Assembly: GCA_021820525.1 (NCBI GenBank) | Contig: JAKADM010000005.1 | Coordinates: forward strand, 52,584 to 116,583 | Reading direction: 5' to 3' | Source of the DNA: Thermoplasmata archaeon | GTDB taxonomy: Archaea > Thermoplasmatota > Thermoplasmata > Thermoplasmatales > Thermoplasmataceae | Length of the DNA stretch: 64,000 nucleotides | Shown: positions 1 through 7,490 of the stretch, in pieces | Layout: each line of letters starts with the position of its first letter | How positions within the stretch are numbered: position 1 is the first letter of the stretch | Made by a program: the position numbers and the translations under genes | The notes under the pieces: generated by a model | The model's input: the letters and a program-made list of their open reading frames with translations, nothing else | What the model was told of the DNA's origin: nothing | The model's database searches: none

Positions 1-897
1 GTAATCAATACAACAATTGATAGAGGGGTGTATGTGAGCTATGTGGAAGACAGTTCTCCATTGGAGATAACCTCAAGGGATTTTCTAAAAACAGTGGTTT
101 TTGGAGGAAATAAGGAAAGCAATTTCCAGGAAAAGATAATGGAACTTTTCATGGAAAATGGTATTTTGAAGGGAAGGCTCTATATCAATGGGGAGGTCCC
201 TCCAGGTTCAGGTCTGGGGTCATCCAGCGCAATGGTGAATTCCATACTCAGAATAATACAGGAATTGAAGGGCGATTTTAAAGGAAATATGGAACTGGCA
301 AGGCATTCCTATGAGATCGAGAAGAATTTCTTTGGAATTACCCTTGGTATACAGGACCCATACGCAATAGCAGAAGGCGGTTTCAAGCATATGAGTTCAA
401 GGGGGAAAGATGTGGTTTTCCAGCATCTTGAGAACAGCGGCATAATGAAGAAACTCGATGAAGGTATGATTATAGCATATACGGGAAGCACCAGGGAAAG
501 TTCAGAAGTATTGAGGGAACAGGTTGAGAGATCAGAAAAAGGGGAAAGGGAGGTAATTAAAAAGCTCACAGACCTTAAAAGGATTGCTGTTGATATGGCA
601 AGAAACAGTGTTGACGGAGACTGGTTAAATTTCTGTAAAAATATCAACTACGGATGGGAAATAAAGAAATCTCTTGGAAGCAAGGTTTCCGGGGATAAGG
701 TTGATAAAATAATCGATCTTTCAATGAAGAGTGGAGCAAAAGCATCCAGACTTCTTGGGGGAGGCATGCAGGGATTTGTCCTTGTGCTTGCAGAAAGAGA
801 GGATGTCTGGAAGATCCAGAGTCAGCTCAGGATGGTATCTGATTTTGTTATGAGGGTTTCTCCTTCAACAGAGGGCACCAGGCTATTCAGTTTTTAA
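1..897 (+). CDS. GHMP-family kinase, 5' truncated by the window edge
   Basis: The reading frame is open from base 1, so the true start lies upstream; the first in-frame GTG at 28 is internal. The visible start of the protein (VINTTIDRGVYVS) is the strand that follows the N-terminal glycine motif in kinases of the heptose-7-phosphate kinase (HddA) branch. The ATP loop PPGSGLGSSSA is intact near residues 57-67 counted from base 28. The C-terminal glycine motif reads GGGMQGF where the family usually has GAGGGGF. GHMP kinases phosphorylate small alcohols such as sugars, homoserine or mevalonate. Thermoplasmatales need a mevalonate-3-phosphate 5-kinase of this superfamily, so that role is possible, but I cannot assign a substrate. 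It ends tail-to-tail with the Nudix gene, overlapping by 15 bp. Confidence 0.85.
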   Translation, partial: VINTTIDRGVYVSYVEDSSPLEITSRDFLKTVVFGGNKESNFQEKIMELFMENGILKGRLYINGEVPPGSGLGSSSAMVNSILRIIQELKGDFKGNMELARHSYEIEKNFFGITLGIQDPYAIAEGGFKHMSSRGKDVVFQHLENSGIMKKLDEGMIIAYTGSTRESSEVLREQVERSEKGEREVIKKLTDLKRIAVDMARNSVDGDWLNFCKNINYGWEIKKSLGSKVSGDKVDKIIDLSMKSGAKASRLLGGGMQGFVLVLAEREDVWKIQSQLRMVSDFVMRVSPSTEGTRLFSF

Positions 898-1350
898 TAT
901 TCCTTCATCTTTTCTGCAAATTTCTGAGAGAATGCGGTAAGTCAGACCCCATACAATATCACCCTCTATTTCAATGTAATTTCCAAAAATTTCGTTGCTT
1001 TTTTCAATCGCCCTCGATAAGATGTACCATTTTCCGTATTCCATCTCATCCCCTGGTGTTATTGCGTATTCCTGGTCTGTTCTGAAAAGAAAGGGCTTAA
1101 CATTTATGTCACCGAATCTCACTGGGTGAAAAACATCGTATTCCTTATAGAAAATAAGTTTGCCTCTATCAATCCCGGTCTCCTCTTCAAACTCCCTCAT
1201 TGCCCCTTCAATTGGTGTTTCCCCTTCTCTTACAAATCCTCCCGGGAAGCTCATGTCCCCCGACCATGGGTCATCTGTTCTGCGTTTTCTTCTCATAAGG
1301 ATAACTTTCCTCTTGAAGAAAACAGCCGCAACAGCTGCATTTTTCTTCAT
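883..1350 (-). CDS. Nudix hydrolase
   Basis: A 155-residue protein with a complete Nudix box at residues 38-60 (G-x5-E-x7-REFEEETGI), which binds the metal used to cleave a nucleoside diphosphate linked to another moiety. The stretch just before the box, DPWSGDMSFPGG, resembles the CoA-pyrophosphatase branch (HKGQVAFPGG type), so CoA or a related dinucleotide could be the substrate; this is inference. The start codon overlaps the stop of the DUF1805 gene upstream by 4 bp (ATGA), which implies translational coupling in a two-gene operon. Its 3' end overlaps the convergent GHMP kinase gene. Confidence 0.9.
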   Translation of the reverse strand: MKKNAAVAAVFFKRKVILMRRKRRTDDPWSGDMSFPGGFVREGETPIEGAMREFEEETGIDRGKLIFYKEYDVFHPVRFGDINVKPFLFRTDQEYAITPGDEMEYGKWYILSRAIEKSNEIFGNYIEIEGDIVWGLTYRILSEICRKDEGILKTE

Positions 1351-1634
1351 AAAAGATGCAGCACGTCCCTGACCCTGGTTCCTGGAAGCAGGCCCAGATC
1401 CTTTCCCCTTGAGGTGGAATCTTCAATTTTGGCATCAAGCAGTGTATCCAGATCTTTTACTCCTCTCACCATGGCACCTGCATCCCCGAGTTTTTCTGCC
1501 GTTCCAAGGTTTAAATAACCGCACATAACATAACCGTTCTTTCCTTTAACCATTACAACCGGTGCGCTGTACATATCTATCTTGATGTACTCAATCTCTT
1601 TTTCTCCTGCCTTTATGGTTTTTTGTTCAATCAT
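1347..1634 (-). CDS. DUF1805 family protein
   Basis: A small soluble protein of 95 residues from the ATG at 1634. The open frame extends 13 codons further to 1673, but the family N-terminus (MIEQKTI) fits the internal start. The core motif YVMCGYLNLGTAEKLGD followed by VRGVKDLDTLLDA matches DUF1805, a short alpha/beta family found in archaea and Bacillus (YunC). The biochemical role of the family is not known to me. The conserved cysteine in VMCGYL is present. It lies directly upstream of, and overlaps, the Nudix gene, so the two are probably co-transcribed. Confidence 0.8.
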   Translation of the reverse strand: MIEQKTIKAGEKEIEYIKIDMYSAPVVMVKGKNGYVMCGYLNLGTAEKLGDAGAMVRGVKDLDTLLDAKIEDSTSRGKDLGLLPGTRVRDVLHLL

Positions 1635-1758
1635 GGATATATCATAACTGAAAAGTATATAAAATACTGGCATGCTTATTTAAGTCTGGAGGAATCCCCG
1701 GCTGAGGGTACGTTTCAAGTCTAAAAATTTTTAAGCACTTACAATTAAGGGTTATAAA

Positions 1759-2805
1759 TTGACAGACCATGATTATGATGTAATAATAATAGGAGCAGGA
1801 ACTGCAGGTCTATCTGCCGGAGCGGAGCTTGAAAAAAATGGCATCTCTTACATAATACTTGACAAAAAGCAGGAGGTAGGCCTCCCCGTAAGATCGACCG
1901 GTGCAGTTTCTCTTGAATGGGTTAAAAAGATAGGCATGCCCACTTCTGGAAAGATCGTATCAGCTGAAATTAAAAACATGAGTTTCAGGACAGAATCCGG
2001 GAAAAGGATTGACCTTAACTTTGAAAAAACTGTTGGGCTTGTTTATGATTTCACTCTTTATGAGAAGTTCCTTGCACAGGAGTTTGCAGGAAAGCCACTG
2101 AACATACAGATGAACACAAGAGTCAACTCGGTGGATGGAAATACTGTGGAGACCGATAAGGGATCATACAAAGGAAAATTCATAATATTTGCTGCAGGTC
2201 CCCAATCCAGTTTTGGCCCAAAACTATCGAAGAATGAAGTTTTGGTTGCCTATGAGGAGATAAGAAATGTGCCGGCAAGGAAGGATTTCCAGATGATCCT
2301 CTGGTTCAGTGATCGTGTTCCGGGCGGTTATTTGTGGGATTTTGCGGAATCAGATCATTCCAGGAAAATAGGTGTATGCTTTTATCCTGGGACAGGAAAA
2401 CAGCCTAAAAATGTTCTTTATGAATTTGATAGTATATATCCCGAACTTAAGGGTGATATTATATCCACAATGGCTCACCAGATACCACTTTCCAGACCAG
2501 TTGATACAGTGGTTAAGGGAAATTACCTTTACACAGGAGATATGGTAAATGCAGTTTTGAACACAACTGCAGGTGGCCTTCAGGGAGCATTCTGGACAGG
2601 CAAATCTGCGGCAGAAAGCATTATAAAGGATAATCCTTCCCTTTATCAGCAAAAATGGGATGAGGAGATCAAGCCATGGCTCCTGAAGCATCACAATATG
2701 CATAGAAAAATGAACAGAAGGGGTGAAAAATCCATTGGAAGGCTTATAACTCTTGCAAAAATGATGCCAAAATCTGTCCAAAAGAGGGTTTTTGCAGGAT
2801 TATAA
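1759..2805 (+). CDS. Geranylgeranyl-reductase family flavoprotein
   Basis: A 348-residue FAD protein. The N-terminal Rossmann motif DVIIIGAGTAGLSAG (residues 7-21) and the following acidic residue in YIILDKKQEVG bind FAD; a second FAD region, GDMVNAVLNTTAGGLQGA, sits near residues 258-275. This layout is that of the geranylgeranyl reductase/digeranylgeranylglycerophospholipid reductase family, which in archaea saturates isoprenoid side chains of membrane lipids or menaquinone. The start is a TTG at 1759, preceded by an AAGGG-like ribosome site and an AT-rich TATA-like stretch around 1722-1733. A monocistronic gene. Which polyisoprenoid it reduces cannot be read from the sequence. Confidence 0.8.
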   Translation: MTDHDYDVIIIGAGTAGLSAGAELEKNGISYIILDKKQEVGLPVRSTGAVSLEWVKKIGMPTSGKIVSAEIKNMSFRTESGKRIDLNFEKTVGLVYDFTLYEKFLAQEFAGKPLNIQMNTRVNSVDGNTVETDKGSYKGKFIIFAAGPQSSFGPKLSKNEVLVAYEEIRNVPARKDFQMILWFSDRVPGGYLWDFAESDHSRKIGVCFYPGTGKQPKNVLYEFDSIYPELKGDIISTMAHQIPLSRPVDTVVKGNYLYTGDMVNAVLNTTAGGLQGAFWTGKSAAESIIKDNPSLYQQKWDEEIKPWLLKHHNMHRKMNRRGEKSIGRLITLAKMMPKSVQKRVFAGL

Positions 2806-2892
2806 ACACCATTCATTGCAAACATGAAACTAATTATAAAAATATTTTAATAATGTGGTGTAGGGTGTTTAATTAATAATATACATGTTTTT

Positions 2893-2904
2893 TCACATAT
2901 GTGA
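2893..2904. promoter_or_regulatory. 12-bp perfect palindrome upstream of the SQR-like gene
   Basis: TCACATATGTGA is a perfect palindrome lying 17 bp upstream of the probable TATA element of the flavoprotein gene that starts at 2959. Its position just upstream of the TATA box is where archaeal activators commonly bind. A second palindrome starts 5 bp further on. Function as an operator is inference. Confidence 0.45.
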
Positions 2905-2909
2905 TAAAT

Positions 2910-2919
2910 AATCATGATT
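2910..2919. promoter_or_regulatory. 10-bp perfect palindrome abutting a TATA box
   Basis: AATCATGATT is a perfect palindrome immediately before TTTTATACC (2921-2929), the likely TATA element for the gene at 2959. Its centre lies 16 bp from the centre of the palindrome at 2893-2904. A GGTGA ribosome site follows at 2951-2955. Confidence 0.45.
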
Positions 2920-2958
2920 GTTTTATACCTAAAAACGATTGTGTAAGAACGGTGAATT

Positions 2959-4167
2959 ATGTCAAAGAAATTGGTGATTATAGGGGGAGGTTTTGCAGGT
3001 CTCAGATTTCTGTATAATGTAAGAAAATACATGAAGGATGAGCTTGAGGTAACCCTTATAGATATGAGGAAAACAAGCCTTGAAAAGCCATCTCTTCCAG
3101 AAGTGGCCCTTGAGGGCAAGGAGGTTTCAAAGGTTCAGATTCCCTTTGAAAAGATTGTTAAGAAGGGGGACGTGGATTTTATAAATAGCACAGTGGAGAA
3201 GATTGACCCTGAAAAACAGACAGTGCAGCTGAGCAGTGGAAAGGAGGTTAAATACGATTATCTCCTCATTGCGGCAGGAGCTGTAAAGGATTACGATGCC
3301 ATGCCGGGGTTCAATGAAAACGCCTATTCCGTATGCGATGATACTCAGGCTCCAAAATTATGGAAGAAATTAAACTCTTTTAATGGCGGAAAAATAGTAA
3401 TTGGCTCGGCAAAGACGCCATGGTCAGAAGAAACAAAGATACCTCTGGCTGCACCTTGCGAGGGCCCCATTGGAGAAATCATGTTTATGGTTGATCATTT
3501 TCTCAGGGAGAATAATCTGAGGGAAAAATCGACCATAACCGTTTTCACTCCCGGTGAAATATTTTTCGAGGATGTTGGGGAAAAAGTCCACAATGATCTG
3601 AAGCCCTTCATAGAAAAGAGTGGAATCGAGGTAAAAAATAACAAGGTGATCAAAAGCATTGAGCCGGATTCTGTTAAATATGAGGATGGAACTGAGGATA
3701 AGAGCGATTTTACAATTGTCATACCCCCATACAGAGGTCCTGATTTTGTTAAGGAATCGGGAATAGGAGATGCCTATGGTTTCATTTCAACAGACAGTGA
3801 GATGAGGCACAATAAATACAGGAATATCTTTGTGGCGGGGGACATAAACAATCTTTCAATGCCCAAGCTTGGACATATAGCCATCCTTCAAGCAGATGTT
3901 GCCTTTTCTTCCCTCAGCAAAGAATTAAAGGGAAAGGGAGAAATCGAGGAGTTCAAGCCTGAAATTTTCTGTATCATGAACAGGGGAGGCTCAGACGCAA
4001 CCCTCATACTTTCAGACTATCTGTTTGGAGGAAAAACAGACAAAACAATAAAGGGCCAGATCGCCCATCTGATGAAATGGGGCTTTGATTCCTATTATTA
4101 TTACACAAGAGGCCATATGCCTCCGGAAGCTGTCCAGAAGAGAATGGAGAGTTTGATCAGAGCATAG
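2959..4167 (+). CDS. Sulfide:quinone oxidoreductase-like FAD protein
   Basis: A 402-residue flavoprotein with an N-terminal FAD motif VIIGGGFAGL (6-15) and a second FAD motif FVAGDINN (291-298). Three cysteines at 126, 167 and 338 match in number and spacing the three catalytic cysteines of sulfide:quinone oxidoreductases, which oxidise sulfide and pass electrons to the membrane quinone pool. The C-terminal segment IAHLMKWGFDSYYYYTRG is the amphipathic/aromatic kind that docks on the membrane. The related type II NADH dehydrogenases lack this cysteine set. It has its own promoter with two palindromes, suggesting regulation, possibly by sulfur species (inference). Downstream lies the respiratory operon that could take its electrons. 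Confidence 0.8.
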   Translation: MSKKLVIIGGGFAGLRFLYNVRKYMKDELEVTLIDMRKTSLEKPSLPEVALEGKEVSKVQIPFEKIVKKGDVDFINSTVEKIDPEKQTVQLSSGKEVKYDYLLIAAGAVKDYDAMPGFNENAYSVCDDTQAPKLWKKLNSFNGGKIVIGSAKTPWSEETKIPLAAPCEGPIGEIMFMVDHFLRENNLREKSTITVFTPGEIFFEDVGEKVHNDLKPFIEKSGIEVKNNKVIKSIEPDSVKYEDGTEDKSDFTIVIPPYRGPDFVKESGIGDAYGFISTDSEMRHNKYRNIFVAGDINNLSMPKLGHIAILQADVAFSSLSKELKGKGEIEEFKPEIFCIMNRGGSDATLILSDYLFGGKTDKTIKGQIAHLMKWGFDSYYYYTRGHMPPEAVQKRMESLIRA

Positions 4168-4362
4168 TTCCCTATTTTTAAGAGGGCCTGGGAATTAACA
4201 AATAAAATTTTCTTTAAAATTATGTTTTCAGTTTTTTATTGAAACTTATTAAGTAGGAACCTTCAGAATAAGACATATAGATTATATGACAAATTTTTTT
4301 CACCTTTAATTAACTGAACATGTAAGGCTCACTGATTAAATTCTCAGGCTAAATTTCCCCTT

Positions 4363-5127
4363 ATGGCATCTGAAAAAGCATTTTACGCCATAATGACTGT
4401 GATTGTAGTGATCGCAGGAATTGGTATAGGAGCAGCTTATTATGAATCTGTTAGCAATGTCAGCACAACGGCACCATCTGCGGCGCAAACATCCTTAACA
4501 CTGATAATTACGCCAAACAACTGGTTCCACAACTCCACAATTAACCACAGGCAACCAGCTTACTTTGTTTTGGAGCCCAATGGAACGCTGGGATCCGCAG
4601 CAAATCTTTACCTGCCCTCCCATCAGCTCATATCTCTAACCATAATCGATTATGACAGCGGTACGAGCCCGGCATTGGGCAACGCAACTGCAAATGGAAC
4701 TCAGAATAACAGCTTCTTTGCAAAGGTAGTTGGAACTGTTGGTGGAAAGGAATACATATATAATGGAACCAAAATGGCAGAGAACGCCACACTCTCTGGC
4801 AACGCCTCTAATAACATCAGCATAATGCAGGGGGCTGGATGGGGAGTCTCAAGCCTTCCATGGGTTGGAAACGCAACAACTGGTGGATATTATGTAACGC
4901 ACACCTTCAGTATAATCAGTGGTGGAAAGGTTATAGTAAACATACCCTCCTGGGCAGGAAACAATCCAAATGGAGGAACAGTTACCCACGCTCAGTTCTA
5001 TCTTAACCAGACCTCAGGTTCAATCCTTTCATGGCAGTGTTATGCACCCTGTGGAACTGGAGTATCAGGCTGGGGCGGAGCAATGGCTACAATTGGATGG
5101 ATGATGGGGAACATCCACGTAATGTAA
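4363..5127 (+). CDS. Membrane-anchored cupredoxin-like protein of the Rieske/cytochrome b operon
   Basis: A 254-residue protein with one N-terminal hydrophobic helix (residues 7-26) and a large external domain with many N-glycosylation sequons. The C-terminal part looks like a cupredoxin of the sulfocyanin/oxidase-subunit-II kind: a VTHTFSI strand (His180), then C226-x3-C230 and Met241. In a CuA or blue-copper site a histidine should follow the cysteines, but here the stretch is CGTGVSGWGGAM with no histidine. It may therefore bind copper differently or not at all. It is the first gene of an operon with the Rieske protein 10 bp downstream and cytochrome b after it, so a role in electron transfer outside the membrane is likely. 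There is no clear ribosome site, so translation may be leaderless. Confidence 0.6.
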   Translation: MASEKAFYAIMTVIVVIAGIGIGAAYYESVSNVSTTAPSAAQTSLTLIITPNNWFHNSTINHRQPAYFVLEPNGTLGSAANLYLPSHQLISLTIIDYDSGTSPALGNATANGTQNNSFFAKVVGTVGGKEYIYNGTKMAENATLSGNASNNISIMQGAGWGVSSLPWVGNATTGGYYVTHTFSIISGGKVIVNIPSWAGNNPNGGTVTHAQFYLNQTSGSILSWQCYAPCGTGVSGWGGAMATIGWMMGNIHVM

Positions 5128-5137
5128 AGTGGTAAAA

Positions 5138-5866
5138 ATGTCAGAAAAAGACAGGGAGGAGACAACTCCTCCTGACAGTTCAAGGAGAAACTTCATAAAA
5201 ATGATGGGTGTACTGGCCATAGGCGCAGCATCCATAGGATTTTTGAGAGGCGGAATTCAAAATATTATACCAAGCAGTGCACCTGTCCTCACAGGTTTTC
5301 CATCCCTGAAACTTGTCGATACCACTGGAAAGCCCATAAGTACAAACTCTTTAGTAGTAAACAATCCAGAAATTGTAACATTCGACTATCCTCTGGTGGA
5401 TGAACCAAACTTTCTATTGAGGCTTGGGGATTCAAACAACAAGGATGTGGAAATTAAACCTGTTACTGTAACAATACCTCTGACAGGGGCAAAGTTCCAG
5501 TCGCCAGGCGGTGTTGGGCCATACAAGTCTGTGGTGGCTTCAAGTGCCATATGTCAGCATCTGGGATGTGTTCCACCCGAGATAAGGTACCACACATTCA
5601 CATCCTCATCATTCGATGGAAAAATCCACTGCGACTGCCATGGAAGCACCTATGATCCCTTTGAAGGTTTCAAGGTAGTTAACGGTCCAACCCAAAGGCC
5701 ACTGCCAAATGTAATAATGTCCCACGAAGGAAGCGATCCTGATACGGATTCATATTATGTCAAGAGTCTTGTTGGCCCTGTAATATATGCGCACACAAGT
5801 GACCTGTCTGGGGGCAATCCCCTACCATCAACTACTCAGACAACAGTCACAGTTACAAAAGGATGA
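5138..5866 (+). CDS. Rieske 2Fe-2S protein with Tat signal
   Basis: I chose the ATG at 5138 (242 residues); a GTG at 5129 is also in frame. The N-terminus carries a twin-arginine signal SRRNFIK followed by a hydrophobic helix that anchors it. Both Rieske boxes are present: CQHLGC and CDCHGS, giving cluster ligands Cys/His in each box and a disulfide from the remaining two cysteines. It forms the redox head of a bc-type complex, accepting electrons from quinol and handing them to a carrier outside the membrane. It lies between the cupredoxin-like gene and cytochrome b, with gaps of about 10 bp on each side, so the three genes are one transcription unit. Confidence 0.93.
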   Translation: MSEKDREETTPPDSSRRNFIKMMGVLAIGAASIGFLRGGIQNIIPSSAPVLTGFPSLKLVDTTGKPISTNSLVVNNPEIVTFDYPLVDEPNFLLRLGDSNNKDVEIKPVTVTIPLTGAKFQSPGGVGPYKSVVASSAICQHLGCVPPEIRYHTFTSSSFDGKIHCDCHGSTYDPFEGFKVVNGPTQRPLPNVIMSHEGSDPDTDSYYVKSLVGPVIYAHTSDLSGGNPLPSTTQTTVTVTKG

Positions 5867-5875
5867 GTTGATAAT

Positions 5876-7486
5876 ATGGCAAATGAAAATTTAATTGAAA
5901 AAATAATGAATGACCCTCAGCCCATTCCCCGAAAGGTTCCGGATTACATGAGAAAGTCCGGAGGGTTTATGTTCTGGACAGGGGCTATGGTATCGGCCGT
6001 TTTCCTCTATGAGGTAGTGACAGGCCTGATACTTTTATTTTACTACCAGCCCTCCAATGCATATAATAGCACAGAGGCATTCCTTAACACCGTACCCTTT
6101 GGCTCAATCATACTGACAACGCACCTTTACGGAGCCTACGCCATGATAGTGTTAGTTTATATTCACCTGCTGAGAAATCTTTTCGTGGGTGCTTACAAGA
6201 AGCCAAGGCAGATGCAGTGGCTTTCTGGAATCCTTCTGTTACTGATGACCATAGGTGTTGGGTTCTTCGGATATTCCATGAGCGGTGATGTTCTCTCAGC
6301 AGATGCAACAGATGTGGGAAGAGGAATATCTGGTGCAGTTCCAGTCATTGGACAGTATTTGACTTCTCTCTTTTTTGGAAGTGGAACACAATTATCACTG
6401 TTCCATCGTCTCCTTGCATGGCACATCGTTCTGGCGGCACTCATTGGCATATTCTTCCTTGCCCACTTCTTCCTTGCAGAGTACAATACCATAATGCCTT
6501 CAGGGAAGGATTCAGGGGACAGGGCACCGGCCATTGACAGGGATGATGGAAGCTACAAGCCATGGTATCCGTACAATCTTATGTACATGATGCAGATTGT
6601 TCTTCTCACACTGGGCATTGTTGTGATAATCCCATCCATACTTGCAGTTATGCCAAATGTACCCGCACTGTTTTCCCCATTTCCTCAGGTTGCACCAAAC
6701 AGCCCTCTGGCAATGAACGTTCCTGCCTACCCACCATGGTTCCTTCTATTCATATACAAGGAGCTTGATTTCCAGTTTGCTCAGGGACTCGGACCATTCT
6801 ATGCAACAGTAATATTTGCCGGGCTCCCCCTTGCCTATCTCGTATTGCTCCCCTATCTGGACACGAAAGCATCTTTGAAACTTGTGGACAGGCCCATAAC
6901 TGTGTCACTTACCATAGTCGGAGTTGTATACCTCGCCATACTTTCAGCATGGGGTGCACTGGAGCCTGGTGTGCCAATAAATAACGGGATTGTTGCCCTA
7001 TTCTACATTGTGCCTCTTGTTGTCATAACCGGATTTGTCATGTTCCTGACAAAGATGATAAAACAGGGAAAGATCACAAATCCTTACATAGGTGGCATAG
7101 TACTGTCAGCAACCTTTGCAGGTCTGAGTGCCTTTGGAATTGGAGCAATTCTGGTGTATTCAAGAATGAATTTCACACCTTCAGTGTTAGCGGGACTAAG
7201 CATACTTGGGCTTTTCCTTGGTATATCCCTGCTGTTTGCTTTTGCACTGATCTTTGGAATATTTCCACCAAAGGCAAGAAAGCAGGAGGGGAATATTTCA
7301 AAGAATACCTATGTGGCATACAGTTCCATCATGGGGATTCTTTCCATCGTAATACTCATTGAAATACTTTCCATGCCCTTTGGAAACATTTACAATCAGT
7401 CCCTTTATGGTGTTGGCCTTGGTGTACTCCTCCTGATAGGTGGAGTGATGATAAGGTTATACAGAGGACAGTACTACGGAGAGTAA
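5876..7486 (+). CDS. Cytochrome b of a bc-type quinol-oxidising complex
   Basis: A 536-residue polytopic protein. The heme-ligand histidines occur as two pairs with 14-residue spacing, H83/H97 and H183/H197, exactly the pattern that binds the two b hemes. The quinol-site region reads PAYPPWFLLF near residue 285, corresponding to the PEWY/PPW motif. The C-terminal third adds several more helices than a b6-type protein, as in other archaeal cytochromes b. It oxidises quinol with the Rieske protein encoded just upstream. The next gene, a large membrane protein, begins only 4 bp after the stop, so it belongs to the same operon. Confidence 0.93.
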   Translation: MANENLIEKIMNDPQPIPRKVPDYMRKSGGFMFWTGAMVSAVFLYEVVTGLILLFYYQPSNAYNSTEAFLNTVPFGSIILTTHLYGAYAMIVLVYIHLLRNLFVGAYKKPRQMQWLSGILLLLMTIGVGFFGYSMSGDVLSADATDVGRGISGAVPVIGQYLTSLFFGSGTQLSLFHRLLAWHIVLAALIGIFFLAHFFLAEYNTIMPSGKDSGDRAPAIDRDDGSYKPWYPYNLMYMMQIVLLTLGIVVIIPSILAVMPNVPALFSPFPQVAPNSPLAMNVPAYPPWFLLFIYKELDFQFAQGLGPFYATVIFAGLPLAYLVLLPYLDTKASLKLVDRPITVSLTIVGVVYLAILSAWGALEPGVPINNGIVALFYIVPLVVITGFVMFLTKMIKQGKITNPYIGGIVLSATFAGLSAFGIGAILVYSRMNFTPSVLAGLSILGLFLGISLLFAFALIFGIFPPKARKQEGNISKNTYVAYSSIMGILSIVILIEILSMPFGNIYNQSLYGVGLGVLLLIGGVMIRLYRGQYYGE

Positions 7487-7490
7487 GCCC

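Noticed and set aside
1126..1518. 130-residue plus-strand frame
   Set aside because: Antisense to the Nudix and DUF1805 genes; Ser/Phe/Pro-rich shadow.
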